From Nitrospira sp. bin75 (lineage in GTDB: Bacteria > Nitrospirota > Nitrospiria > Nitrospirales > UBA8639), in assembly GCA_002238765.1 (NCBI GenBank), contig MPMZ01000024.1, positions 1-42,098 on the forward strand: a stretch of DNA of 42,098 bases, given 5' to 3'. A model generated the notes under the pieces. It saw only the letters and a program-made list of their open reading frames with translations, was not told the DNA's origin and did not search any database. Made by a program: the position numbers and the translations under genes. Below are positions 25,498 through 33,398 of the stretch, one piece after another. Position 1 is the first letter of the stretch. Each line of letters starts with the position of its first letter.

Positions 25498-26925
25498 ATG
25501 GCCGAATTGGACATTGCCCGGCATCTTGCCCAATGGGGACTTCGCAGGTTTCCTGATGAAGATGCCTATTATGCCTGGCAACGGCAATCCTTATCCGGAG
25601 AGCGGCTTCGGCTGCTCCAGCAAACGGCTCAAACCCGGCACGACGGAGGAGGCGCGGATCAAGCCTTTTATGATCTGGCGGCGTCTCCCGACGTGCTTCC
25701 CGTTTTATACAGCCAGCGATACGGCTACTACCACGAACTCGGCCCGGCGATCGTGAACGTGCTGGAGGGGGCCCTGCGCGTGTTGGACGTCGGGTGCGGG
25801 GTCGGGATTCTCACAACCTGGTACGCGGCCTGTTTTCCGAATGTGACGTTCCTGGGCATCGACCGGTCCCTGCAATCGATTGAAGTGGCGCGACAGTTCG
25901 CTCAATCACGTCATCTCGATAACGTCAGCTTCCGTCATTGCGACATTCCTCAACACGAGATCCCCGGAACATTCGATACCATCGTGTCCACGCAAGCCCT
26001 GTTTCAATCGGAATCCGATCCGGGGCTTCCGAGCCGGAGTTGGACGACCTTTGAACGCGACCGGGATGCCCGGCAACAACGCGAGTTGGAAGAGCGGACG
26101 GGCATCGGTCCTCGTTTGGACCTGCTGTTGCAGGTGCTGGAGTCCCCGGGCCGGTTCGTCCTCTTTGAAAAGGCCGTTCACTTGGGAAGACGCGTGTTGT
26201 TCCAGCGGGCACTGGAAGCCAGAGGGTGCGTTGCCGTTGCAGAGCCGCGGCTGCTGACGTATTCGGAACTCGGGGAGCCGGTCGAGGAGGGGCCTTTATA
26301 CGTGATGGCACGAGGCCCGGCTGTTCCCGCGGAGGTGTTACGGGAAGACGTGCGGCACGATCCGCAACAGGGGCTGTATCGTTGCCAAGGGGCTCATGCA
26401 GATTTCGTCTATGCCAGGTTGCCGAAAGATAACGCACATTCGGATAAGGCGGTTGCGACGTTCGGAGATAAGGACGGCTGGTACGAAACGGGTCGCACGG
26501 TTGGTGGATTGGGATATGTCCGTCTCATGATTCATGAGACGGATTCCGGTTTGCTGGTCGGAATGGTGGAACAGCAATCCCTGATGGTCGAACTCGTCAG
26601 ACATGAGTGGCAACAGGGGGCCGGACTGACGCGTATCCGGCCGGAACAAGCGAGTGGTCCGGCCGAAGAGGCTCCTCTGTACGAAAACCATTTCCCCGTG
26701 GCCGAGCAGGTGTGGCAACAGCTTCCGGACCGGGTGGTCCTGCGGCAGCAGACCGACGAGGACGCGGAGGGGCGACAGCGTCACATCGAATATGGCCGCT
26801 GTGCCGGAAATCTCCATTACCTGTATTGGGCGAATACCTTTGATCAACGGCAAATCGTGATCATGGAGCAGGAGCGAAGCACCATTCTGGAGACGTATTT
26901 TTCCGAAGCGATCGGTGAAGGCTAA
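25498..26925 (+). CDS. SAM-dependent methyltransferase with an unrecognised C-terminal domain
   Basis: 475 residues. Residues about 90-200 form a class I methyltransferase: motif I VLDVGCGVGILTTWYA, the acidic end of strand 2 in FLGIDRSLQS, and FDTIVSTQALFQSE as motif IV. Before it is a helical segment with two Tyr-rich motifs (SQRYGYYHE). After about residue 290 comes a 180-residue part I cannot assign, with repeated beta-type segments (GYVRLMIHETDSGLLVGMVE; NLHYLYWANTFDQRQIVIME) that resemble each other and may be a duplicated domain. Starts at ATG 25498. Substrate unknown. Confidence 0.75.
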   Translation: MAELDIARHLAQWGLRRFPDEDAYYAWQRQSLSGERLRLLQQTAQTRHDGGGADQAFYDLAASPDVLPVLYSQRYGYYHELGPAIVNVLEGALRVLDVGCGVGILTTWYAACFPNVTFLGIDRSLQSIEVARQFAQSRHLDNVSFRHCDIPQHEIPGTFDTIVSTQALFQSESDPGLPSRSWTTFERDRDARQQRELEERTGIGPRLDLLLQVLESPGRFVLFEKAVHLGRRVLFQRALEARGCVAVAEPRLLTYSELGEPVEEGPLYVMARGPAVPAEVLREDVRHDPQQGLYRCQGAHADFVYARLPKDNAHSDKAVATFGDKDGWYETGRTVGGLGYVRLMIHETDSGLLVGMVEQQSLMVELVRHEWQQGAGLTRIRPEQASGPAEEAPLYENHFPVAEQVWQQLPDRVVLRQQTDEDAEGRQRHIEYGRCAGNLHYLYWANTFDQRQIVIMEQERSTILETYFSEAIGEG

Positions 26926-26963
26926 GCCAAGCACGAGTCAAGAGCTCAGATTGTGGTTGATAA

Positions 26964-26982
26964 TTTGCATTCAAAGTGCAAA
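26964..26982. promoter_or_regulatory. Inverted repeat before the DUF4143 ATPase gene
   Basis: TTTGCA-N7-TGCAAA ends eight bases before the ATG at 26991. It could be an operator; the Shine-Dalgarno position falls inside or beside it, and no canonical ribosome-binding site is visible. Confidence 0.4.
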
Positions 26983-26990
26983 AATATGAC

Positions 26991-28214
26991 ATGTCTTCGT
27001 TGTATATCAGTCGCTCGCTGGAACCGGTCCTCAAGAAAGCGGCCTCCGAGTTTCCCGCCGTGGTCCTGACCGGGCCACGCCAATCCGGCAAGACGACTCT
27101 CCTGCAACATCTCTTCGGCAGTCGTTATCGTTACGTATCCCTGGAGCCTCCCGACGTGCGTGCAGCCGCTACGGAAGATCCGCGCGGTTTCCTGGAGCTG
27201 TATCCGTCGCCGGTCATCTTCGATGAGGTGCAGTACGTCCCCGATCTGTTTCCCTACATCAAGGAAAAGATTGACGCGGAGCGCGCCAGGAAAGGGCAAT
27301 ATCTGTTGACCGGTTCACAGCATCTGTTGCTCACCGAGAAGGTGGCTGAGTCATTGGCCGGCCGCGCGGCTATGCTTCGACTGTTTCCGCTGTCGAGGCG
27401 TGAAGCGGAGGGTCGGCCGCGGCTTGGCTTCGTCTGGGAGCGCAAGCGCCCATCGTCTTCATGGTCGTCGCATGCTTTTGCTGAACTGTGGAGGGGCTTT
27501 CTTCGAGGCGGGTACCCGGAGCTTGCGGCACAACCCAACCGGGACGTGTCACTGTGGCATGCCAGCTACATTCAGACTTATCTCGAACGGGATGTCCGCT
27601 CGATCCGGCAGATCGGAGACCTGACCCAGTATCAGGGTTTCCTCCGCGTGCTGGCGGCGCGAAGCGCACAACTCGTGAATCTCAGCGATGTTGCCAGGGA
27701 CCTCGGGGTCGCGGTCAACACCATCAAGGCTTGGCTCTCCGTGCTTGAAGCGACCTACCAGGTAATCGTGCTTCGCCCGTATTTCGCCAATGTCGGCAAG
27801 AGGCTCGTCAAGACCCCGAAAGTGTATTTCACCGACGTCGGGACGCTCTGCTACTTGGCGGGTCTCAAGGATCCCGAACATGCGATTTCCGGTCCCATGG
27901 GCGGTGCCATCATGGAAACGGCGGTGCTGTCCGAAATCGTCAGGACCCTGACGCATCGGGGAATCGACCCGCAAGTCTACTTTTGGAGGACCATGGCAGG
28001 AACGGAAGTGGATTTTGTCGTCGAGACCGGTGCAGGGTTGATTCCCATCGAGGTGAAGTTATCCGCGACGCCACGGCTGGCCATGGGCGGCGCCATCAAG
28101 ACGTTCCAAGGGGACATGAAAAGCGCGGCGATGCCGGGCTACGTGGTGCATCCTGGCGACATACGCCTACCCCTCGGTCCCGGCGCGACCGCGCTGCCTT
28201 TCGCCGACCTGTAG
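26991..28214 (+). CDS. AAA-type ATPase with DUF4143 C-terminal domain
   Basis: 407 residues. The N-terminal AAA part has Walker A TGPRQSGKTT (about residues 27-36), a Walker B with VIFDEVQYVPDL, and sensor-type LTGSQHLLL. The C-terminal DUF4143 half includes YIQTYLERDVRSI, the winged-helix like segment DLGVAVNTIKAWLSVLEATY, and KVYFTDVGTLCYLAGL. A nuclease-like C-terminal motif (YFWRTMAGTEVDFVVE...IPIEVKLS) follows the restriction-endonuclease-fold E-VDFVV-EVK pattern. These genes are common, often scattered and of unknown role. The start at 26991 is chosen over an ATG 15 bases upstream. Confidence 0.9.
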   Translation: MSSLYISRSLEPVLKKAASEFPAVVLTGPRQSGKTTLLQHLFGSRYRYVSLEPPDVRAAATEDPRGFLELYPSPVIFDEVQYVPDLFPYIKEKIDAERARKGQYLLTGSQHLLLTEKVAESLAGRAAMLRLFPLSRREAEGRPRLGFVWERKRPSSSWSSHAFAELWRGFLRGGYPELAAQPNRDVSLWHASYIQTYLERDVRSIRQIGDLTQYQGFLRVLAARSAQLVNLSDVARDLGVAVNTIKAWLSVLEATYQVIVLRPYFANVGKRLVKTPKVYFTDVGTLCYLAGLKDPEHAISGPMGGAIMETAVLSEIVRTLTHRGIDPQVYFWRTMAGTEVDFVVETGAGLIPIEVKLSATPRLAMGGAIKTFQGDMKSAAMPGYVVHPGDIRLPLGPGATALPFADL

Positions 28215-28331
28215 CGTTGTGCTTCTCGTTCGATCGCAAATGTGTAAAGGATAAGCGTTATTTCGGAGGACGACCCTTGAAACGTTAGGCCGGTAAGATA
28301 GGAGGGATTTTTCAGGACCCTGCCGGAAAAG

Positions 28332-28407
28332 TGGTGGCGGTGAAGGGTTTCGAACCCCCGGCCCGCGGCTTATGAGTCCGCTGCTCTACCAACTGAGCTA
28401 CACCGCC
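28332..28407 (-). tRNA. tRNA-Met (CAT anticodon)
   Basis: On the minus strand a 76-base cloverleaf: acceptor GGCGGTG pairing with CACCGCC, D arm GCTC-AGTTGGTA-GAGC, anticodon loop CTCATAA, T arm with GGTTCGAAACC, and an encoded CCA end. The anticodon stem closes with an A-G opposition at 31-39, which is common in elongator tRNA-Met. Elongator Met is the likely identity; a CAT tRNA-Ile is not fully excluded. Confidence 0.93.
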
Positions 28408-28648
28408 ACGCTTCGTTCCATGATGGATATACCACATGGCATGATACTTCGACAATTCCGTTGTTCGGGAACGAAACCGAAGGCCTCATGACCATCTGAT
28501 CCCCGATTAAGAACGTCGAGGACAGGTTTATTGTGATAGCGGGATGCAGGGCAAGGTGTCCCGCAGCGAAGCCCGAGGCTTATCAACCGAGATAGGCGAG
28601 GGGTGAGCGAGGACACAACGCCGCCATGCGCCCGATAGCACAATATAC
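28408..28648. other. Intergenic region, likely dispersed repeat remnant
   Basis: No gene is supported here. The stretch around 28490-28640 (with GAGGACAGG, CGGGATGCAGGGCAAGG, CGAGGGGTGAGCGAGGACA) resembles noncoding sequence found repeatedly between genes in related genomes, but no second copy is in this window, so this is from memory and tentative. Confidence 0.3.
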
Positions 28649-29848
28649 CTAAGTGGTGCGCTTGTCGTCGATTTCCCCGGCCAAAGCATTCAAAACCCCG
28701 AGTGCCTGTTCGCTGAGTTCGGCCGGTTGTTCATCGGCTTGGTGGGCGGGGAGCGCCTCGTCTTTGGACTTTGGTCTCGTGGCTTTGAGGAGTTCTTCTT
28801 CGAGTTCATCCAGCGTGGGTTCAGAATCGGATTGAATGGCAAACAACCGTTGCAGGGCAAAGATGGCCCGGGCGTGGCTGTGCCAGGGCCCGCTGTGCTC
28901 ACTGTCATGAACGCGGGTGATCAATTGCCAAAACCCGGATTCGCCTGTCTCCGGTATCGTGCCGTCGGCGAAGGTTTTGAGTTTTTCAATCAACGCTTCT
29001 TCCGTACGCTCAATGCCCGGGATGAACGTGACAATCGAACGCCGGGAAGGTCTTTTGGAAAGAACGCGTAGCGTCTCTCTCCAGAGATCCGCGTACTCTT
29101 GTGGCGAGCCGGACGACGCCGACTCCTGATCCAGCCTGTCCTGGAGCGCCGTGATGAATTGGGTCAACGCCTTGACCTTTCTTGCGGAAAGGCTGCCCAG
29201 TGGAATTCCCCAAATGTGAGCGACTTCGTGATCCTGCAGGGGAGAGAGGCCCGACAGTTCGTACTCCTGCTCGGCGTTTTTCAGCCGTCGCCGTTGTCGT
29301 TCCCGCCGCCGGAGCAGGGTCTGATATTCGACCAGGAGCCGTTCGCGGTGAAAGTCGTCTTCGGAGATTTCTTCTTGTTCCAATGCGCGGTCCAATCGCC
29401 GGATTTCCGGTTTGGGGAGTGCGGATACGGCTGTTTTCTTGCGTTCCTTCAACTCCGTCCGGTCAACCTTAAATTTCGAAGTGAGCAATCCTTCAGCCGC
29501 CAGAATGGTTAAATCGGCCAGAGCTATTTGCTTTTTCAGGCATTCGACCTGGAGCCAGGGACGTTCGCGTTTTTGACGAAGAAACCCGCTGTATTGTCCG
29601 ATTCGCCCGGTGACCTCATGGATCGCAGCCACAAGCGAGGTTCTTTTCTTGGGTTGATCCCCGGCCATAAAACGAGAGTCCGGCTGATCCTCCACAATAA
29701 ATTGAATATCCTCTTCAGACGGTTCCAGGTACTGAAGCAGGAGCAGGCGGACCATGATCCGGCTTTGTACGGGAAGCGTCTCAATGACGGTTTCGATGAG
29801 TTCAAACGTGAGCGGCGAATGAGTGATGGCTGTGGTCATGTTCGTCAC
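28649..29848 (-). CDS. Unrecognised 399-residue helical protein
   Basis: I recognise no family. The product is mainly helical and strongly charged: an N-terminal segment (FELIETVIETLPVQSRIMVR), a basic Arg-rich central coil (about 150-200, with LLRRRERQRRRLKNAEQEY) and an acidic C-terminal tail. No signal peptide or membrane helix. It starts at GTG inside the stop of the small upstream gene (four-base overlap), so the two are made together. An ATG at 29839 is an alternative start. Confidence 0.65.
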   Translation of the reverse strand: MTNMTTAITHSPLTFELIETVIETLPVQSRIMVRLLLLQYLEPSEEDIQFIVEDQPDSRFMAGDQPKKRTSLVAAIHEVTGRIGQYSGFLRQKRERPWLQVECLKKQIALADLTILAAEGLLTSKFKVDRTELKERKKTAVSALPKPEIRRLDRALEQEEISEDDFHRERLLVEYQTLLRRRERQRRRLKNAEQEYELSGLSPLQDHEVAHIWGIPLGSLSARKVKALTQFITALQDRLDQESASSGSPQEYADLWRETLRVLSKRPSRRSIVTFIPGIERTEEALIEKLKTFADGTIPETGESGFWQLITRVHDSEHSGPWHSHARAIFALQRLFAIQSDSEPTLDELEEELLKATRPKSKDEALPAHQADEQPAELSEQALGVLNALAGEIDDKRTT

Positions 29849-30066
29849 GCTTCGTCTTTCGTTTCCAAATATTGTGCAACGTATTCACGGACGTCTTGAA
29901 TCGTTCCTTCGGCGTACAACTTTCGAGGAATTTTCACGACGTGCAGGTCTTCCAGTTTCATGCCTCGCTCGAGAGCCCATTCTTCATCGGAATACAGCGT
30001 GACGGCGCCGTCCGGATGACGGTACACGAACAGGATGTCATTTTCTTGATCACGAGTTTCTTCCAT
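29845..30066 (-). CDS. Unrecognised 73-residue protein, partner of the downstream gene
   Basis: Acidic protein starting MEETRDQENDILFVYRHPDG. The sequence YRHPDGAVTLYSDEEWALE suggests a small beta-sheet domain followed by a helix (TIQDVREYVAQYLE). I choose the Met at 30066; the frame is open to 30108 but the extra residues carry no support. Coupled to the 399-residue gene by a GTGA overlap. Confidence 0.6.
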   Translation of the reverse strand: MEETRDQENDILFVYRHPDGAVTLYSDEEWALERGMKLEDLHVVKIPRKLYAEGTIQDVREYVAQYLETKDEA

Positions 30067-30184
30067 AGGCCTAACGAAGCGCGATGCGTTCGGGATAGCA
30101 CACCACAATAAACGCTGTCAAAAGCATCTCTCGTGCAGGGCTTGCGCCTGGATCTCCAGGGGATGAAAAGTGCGAACTCTATAG

Positions 30185-30322
30185 TCTGTCATCCTCGACA
30201 TTTTCAATCGAGGATCCAGAGTTTTTTATTCCTCCTCTGTCGGTGAAGGCACAAGACACTGGATTCCAGTATAGCGTCTGGATCCCCGATCAAGTCGGGG
30301 ACAAGCGTCGGAAATGACGGAA
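30185..30322. repeat. GTCATTCC-type dispersed repeat, family B (copy 1)
   Basis: CTGTCATCCTCGACATT..AATCGAGGATCCAG at one end, ACACTGGATTCCAG and TCCCCGATCAAGTCGGGGA in the other. It contains two small hairpins (TCCTCGA..TCGAGGA and CCCCGA..TCGGGG) and occupies most of the gap between 30067 and 30356, which otherwise shows nothing. Confidence 0.7.
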
Positions 30323-30356
30323 GGGGGTTTTTCATGCCAAAACCAGCGTGTATGTG

Positions 30357-31031
30357 TCATTTTGCCGTGACGGGGCGAAAACAGGACCGACGCCAGAACA
30401 CGTAGAGGGTAAACGCCACCAGCGAAAGAAAAAACACCGTGCGAATGCGTCCGTACCCGAAACAGGCGAAATTGGCCATGGCATTGCACAAGCCGAACGC
30501 GGCATAGGCCATGTACACCAGCAGCGCCCAAGGCCGAAGCTTGATGAACCCGTAGCCGATGGCCAAGTGAAGGGTGGGGGATTGGGCCTTGGCTAGGAGA
30601 CCGGGCACGCCCTCGGGTTTGGAACAGAACAGGGTGAGGCTGTATTCGGGGTTGGCCAAAATGATGTAGAGGTCCGTGAACGCGGTAAAGAGAAACAAGC
30701 CGCCCAGGTACCGGATATCGTGGGCCAGACGCCAAGCCGTTTTCAGGGCCTCCAGCTGACCCGGCGGGCTGGGCAACGAGGCTTCATAGGCTTGCAGGCA
30801 CCACCAGGGCACGATGATCATCAGGGCAAAAAAGAATCCCGCGCCGGCTCCCCCAAGATGGCTCAGTCCCCAGGTGATGCCCCCCAGCAATCCGCCGGTG
30901 GCAAGGACGCGGGCCGCGTGGCGGGGATAGCCGCGAACCCATTGTCCGAGACCCGGGATCAGGGAAGAGAGAATCGCCCCTTTAATGGAGGATGAGCGGA
31001 CGGGGGTTGCGGGCTGATCCGGTTGCTGCAT
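30357..31031 (-). CDS. Polytopic inner-membrane protein of unknown function
   Basis: 224 residues with about five or six hydrophobic helices (for example LATGGLLGGITWGLSHLGG, GFFFALMIIVPWWCL, LFLFTAFTDLYIILA, VFFLSLVAFTLYVFW). The N-terminal KGAILSSLIPGLGQWVRGYP resembles the TM2/DUF-type GLGQ motif of small membrane proteins. It lies 89 bases downstream of the coproheme decarboxylase gene on the same strand and could be co-transcribed. No function assigned. Confidence 0.65.
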   Translation of the reverse strand: MQQPDQPATPVRSSSIKGAILSSLIPGLGQWVRGYPRHAARVLATGGLLGGITWGLSHLGGAGAGFFFALMIIVPWWCLQAYEASLPSPPGQLEALKTAWRLAHDIRYLGGLFLFTAFTDLYIILANPEYSLTLFCSKPEGVPGLLAKAQSPTLHLAIGYGFIKLRPWALLVYMAYAAFGLCNAMANFACFGYGRIRTVFFLSLVAFTLYVFWRRSCFRPVTAK

Positions 31032-31120
31032 GGGGCGCCAAGCCGTCAGGAGAAAACTTGCCCGGGCGAGATCAGGAACGGCCGGTGAGCAGTGAGTAGC
31101 GAGCAGTGGCCTCGACGGAG

Positions 31121-31828
31121 TTACCCGCCGAGTGTGTCGAGGGCTTCCTTGAGGCTTTTCATGACGCAGGTGAAGATGGGAATGTCCCTCTTCGTGTATC
31201 GGCTCCCTTCCGCCTCGCGAAGGTGCATGACGAGATCGAGAAAGTCCTGCGGCTCGTCGGTTTCGAACGCCACCACGAATTCCTGATCATCCAGGCCGAA
31301 GGAGTAGGTCGTGTTGAGTTTCACCGAGGGGTATTTGTGGCCGATTTCAATATGTTCGTCCATCATCCCCTGCCGGGCGGCCTTGGTCAGGAGGTACCAT
31401 TCACGGGTTTTCTCGAAGGGATAGATGAAAATGTATTTGCTGCGCCCGGGCGTAATCTTCAGCCGGCGGCTTTCCTGGCCTTCGTGCACGTGATGGTCCA
31501 CGTAGACCGAGCGTTTCGTCATCGAGAGATAGGAATAGGGGATCGTCAGGTACTTTCCAAGCCCGGTGGCCAACGCCTTGGACATTTGCTCCTGGAAGAG
31601 TTCGAGGTCATAGCTAATGCGCCAGAGCAAAAAATCACAGTCGCCGCGAATGCCGATCGTGGAATAGGGGACGACAATGACTTTGCCGGTAAATTCCTCA
31701 ATAGCCCGTAGGAACTCCTGCTTGCCGGCTTGTCGCTCGTCATGCGGGAGTCTCCGCCAAGCCGGATCGACCTTGAAAAAAATGAAGTTGACGTATTGCC
31801 GTTTGGCCGGTTGTTCTCCTGCAGCCAT
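31121..31828 (-). CDS. hemQ: Coproheme decarboxylase (HemQ/ChdC), chlorite-dismutase-fold
   Basis: Peroxide-dependent conversion of coprohaem III to haem b, last step of the coproporphyrin-dependent haem pathway. 235 residues with the dimeric alpha/beta-barrel fold of the chlorite dismutase family. Proximal haem ligand His159 is in MMDEH; the reactive Tyr of coproheme decarboxylases is Tyr136 in YPFEKTREWYLL. The distal Arg of true chlorite dismutases is absent: the matching position, before YSFGLDD, is Leu. These residues favour ChdC over chlorite dismutase. The end FETDEPQDFLDLVMHLREAEGS is typical of the family. Confidence 0.88.
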   Translation of the reverse strand: MAAGEQPAKRQYVNFIFFKVDPAWRRLPHDERQAGKQEFLRAIEEFTGKVIVVPYSTIGIRGDCDFLLWRISYDLELFQEQMSKALATGLGKYLTIPYSYLSMTKRSVYVDHHVHEGQESRRLKITPGRSKYIFIYPFEKTREWYLLTKAARQGMMDEHIEIGHKYPSVKLNTTYSFGLDDQEFVVAFETDEPQDFLDLVMHLREAEGSRYTKRDIPIFTCVMKSLKEALDTLGG

Positions 31829-32012
31829 ACGAAATCCTCCCCATGAACATGATGCAATGAATGACCCGACTATCTATCAATTTTTCATCGGCGTTGTCAA
31901 CGAAGCGTGCGGGTTCAGTGCATCTATGAGACGGTCGGACCGAGACAACCCCTAATGGCCCGGTAGTCCTCTGTATGTTTTCACTTATCCGTTGGCACTT
32001 TTCGTTCCCTTC

Positions 32013-32097
32013 TTTCTGTCATTCTCGACATTAGTAATCGAGAATCCAGTGTCTTTATTTTTTGCTTCGTCCGTAAAGATAACGACACTGGATTCCC
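32013..32097. repeat. Family B repeat (copy 2), left part, interrupted by the IS30 element
   Basis: CTGTCATTCTCGACATT..CGAGAATCCAG leads to GACACTGGATTCCC, where the IS begins. The right part resumes after the IS as TTCCCGCGTGCGCGGGAATGACAG. Joining them gives GGATTCCCGCGTGCGCGGG, matching the intact copies at 33240 and 39878. Confidence 0.8.
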
Positions 32098-33129
32098 TAA
32101 ATTCACAAACGAAGTGCAACACCTTGTTAAGGTGTTGCCATGGGACACTCATACACACATCTCACCCTTGAAGACCGCTGTCAAATGGCCTACTTACACA
32201 CCACGGGACACTCGCTCCGCCAAATTGCGGCAACTCTGGATCGCGCGCCATCGACCGTGGCTCGGGAACTGAACCGCAATGCGTCCCGCACCCAGGGCTA
32301 CCACCCCGGCTATGCCGACCAACAAGCCCGGGCGCGGCGCTGGCAGGGCTCCAAGCTCGACCGCGACCCCACGCTCCGCGCTCTGGTCCTGGCGCGGCTC
32401 CAACACGGCTGGTCGCCCCAACAAGTGGCGGGGCGCCTGGCCGTGGAGCAGCACCGAAAGGTCCTCTCCCACGAGACCATCTACCGCTTCATCTATGCGC
32501 AGATCGCCCGCAAAAAAGAGTATGCCTGGCGGCATTATCTGCCCCGAGCCAAAACGAAACGCGGCCGCCGGGGCTACAAAGGCCGGAGCCCCGCGTCCTT
32601 TATCACCCTGCGCCGCCCGCTGGCCGAGCGGCCGGCCACCGTCGCGGACCGCCGCACCCCGGGCCACTGGGAAGCCGATCTGATGCTGTTTCGGATCTAC
32701 GGCCAAGCCATCCTGCCCCTGCATGAGCGCCACTCCCGTCTGCTCCTCGCCGCCCGCCCACCCGGCAAAGCCGCCGCGCCGATCGCCCACGCCATGACCG
32801 CCCTCTTGGCGCCCTTGCCCCCCACGTGGCGCCAAACGGTCACCTTCGATAACGGCACGGAGTTTGCGCGCCATCACGCCCTCCATGCCCTCGGCCTTGA
32901 AACCTTCTTCTGTGAGACCCACTCGCCCTGGCAAAAGGGCGGCATCGAAAACGCCATCGGCCGCCTGCGCCGGACCTTGCCTCGCAAGACCGACTTGGCG
33001 ACCCTCTCGAATGAGCACTTTACGCGACTGGTGCAGGCGTACAATAATACCCCGCGGAAATGCCTCGGCTATCAGACGCCCGCCGAGGTTTTTAGAAACC
33101 ACCTGTTGCACTTCAAATGTGAATCCACC
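32098..33129 (+). mobile_element. IS30-family insertion sequence, complete copy
   Basis: The terminal inverted repeats share ATTCACA-N3-GAAGTGCAACA (left 32101-32121, right 33104-33124), 18 of 21 bases matching. The flanks show TTCCC on both sides (32093-32097 and 33130-33134), a possible 5-base target duplication, although the exact edges are uncertain by a few bases. It holds one gene, the transposase. It sits inside a family B palindrome. Confidence 0.88.
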
Positions 33130-33150
33130 TTCCCGCGTGCGCGGGAATGA
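32140..33150 (+). CDS. IS30-family DDE transposase
   Basis: 336 residues. N-terminal helix-turn-helix (LTLEDRCQMAYLHTTGHSLR, DRAPSTVARELNRN) for terminal-repeat binding, then a DDE catalytic domain with Asp180 (GHWEAD), Asp237 (VTFDNGTEF) and Glu270 (GGIENAIGRLRR), Asp-Glu spacing 33 as in IS30. There is no stop codon before the IS right end: codons for the last six residues (FPRARE) and the TGA lie in the flanking target palindrome. A second copy with the same 3' junction is at the window's right edge. Confidence 0.95.
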   Translation: MGHSYTHLTLEDRCQMAYLHTTGHSLRQIAATLDRAPSTVARELNRNASRTQGYHPGYADQQARARRWQGSKLDRDPTLRALVLARLQHGWSPQQVAGRLAVEQHRKVLSHETIYRFIYAQIARKKEYAWRHYLPRAKTKRGRRGYKGRSPASFITLRRPLAERPATVADRRTPGHWEADLMLFRIYGQAILPLHERHSRLLLAARPPGKAAAPIAHAMTALLAPLPPTWRQTVTFDNGTEFARHHALHALGLETFFCETHSPWQKGGIENAIGRLRRTLPRKTDLATLSNEHFTRLVQAYNNTPRKCLGYQTPAEVFRNHLLHFKCESTFPRARE

Positions 33151-33170
33151 CAGAAAGGGAAAGAGTCTTC

Positions 33171-33230
33171 GGGACTGCGGCGCAGCCGCGTCCGCAGGTG
33201 CCCTCGACATGGCGCCATGAGATGGCGCTT
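33171..33230 (-). repeat. 60-base repeat flanking the TonB receptor gene (left copy, inverted)
   Basis: Reverse complement of 35998-36057 with about five mismatches. Contains the palindrome ATGGCGCCAT and GGCGCAGCCGCG. A weaker relative of its hairpin end (GCGCTTCCTTTTCCCATCTG) is at 39851-39880. Confidence 0.75.
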
Positions 33231-33239
33231 CCTTCTCCC

Positions 33240-33345
33240 ATCTGTCATCCTCGACATTTGTAATCGAGGATCCAGCGTCGTTTCTTTTTCCTCGGTGTGT
33301 GAAGGCAAAGACGCTGGATTCCTGCGTGCGCAAGGATGACAGAAA
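33240..33345. repeat. Family B repeat (copy 3), intact
   Basis: TCTGTCATCCTCGACATT..AATCGAGGATCCAGCG, a centre with opposed GACGCTGGATT, and CCTGCGTGCGCAAGGATGACAGA. It looks like the intact form of the repeat that the IS30 element has broken at 32097. Confidence 0.75.
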
Positions 33346-33366
33346 GAAAAAACACGGATGACAGAA

Positions 33367-33394
33367 GGGGGAGAGGCGCACATGCCTCTCCCCC
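33367..33394 (-). terminator. Hairpin after the TonB receptor gene
   Basis: GGGGGAGAGGC pairs perfectly with GCCTCTCCCCC around a six-base loop, four bases past the receptor stop codon. A T-run follows on the minus strand but only about ten bases later, so it may work as a terminator or as an mRNA-protecting hairpin. Confidence 0.55.
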
Positions 33395-33398
33395 AGGC

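Noticed and set aside
28332-28407. tRNA as an integration site for the following accessory genes
   Set aside because: No integrase gene and no duplicated tRNA 3' end is visible in the window.
30226-30735. 169-codon frame overlapping the membrane protein gene
   Set aside because: Runs from repeat sequence into an alternative frame of a gene with clear membrane helices.
31121-31828. Chlorite dismutase (chlorite detoxification) as the function
   Set aside because: The distal Arg is absent and the coproheme decarboxylase Tyr is present.
32194-33381. 395-codon open frame antisense to the IS30 transposase
   Set aside because: Shadow of the transposase plus flanking repeats; no recognisable protein features.
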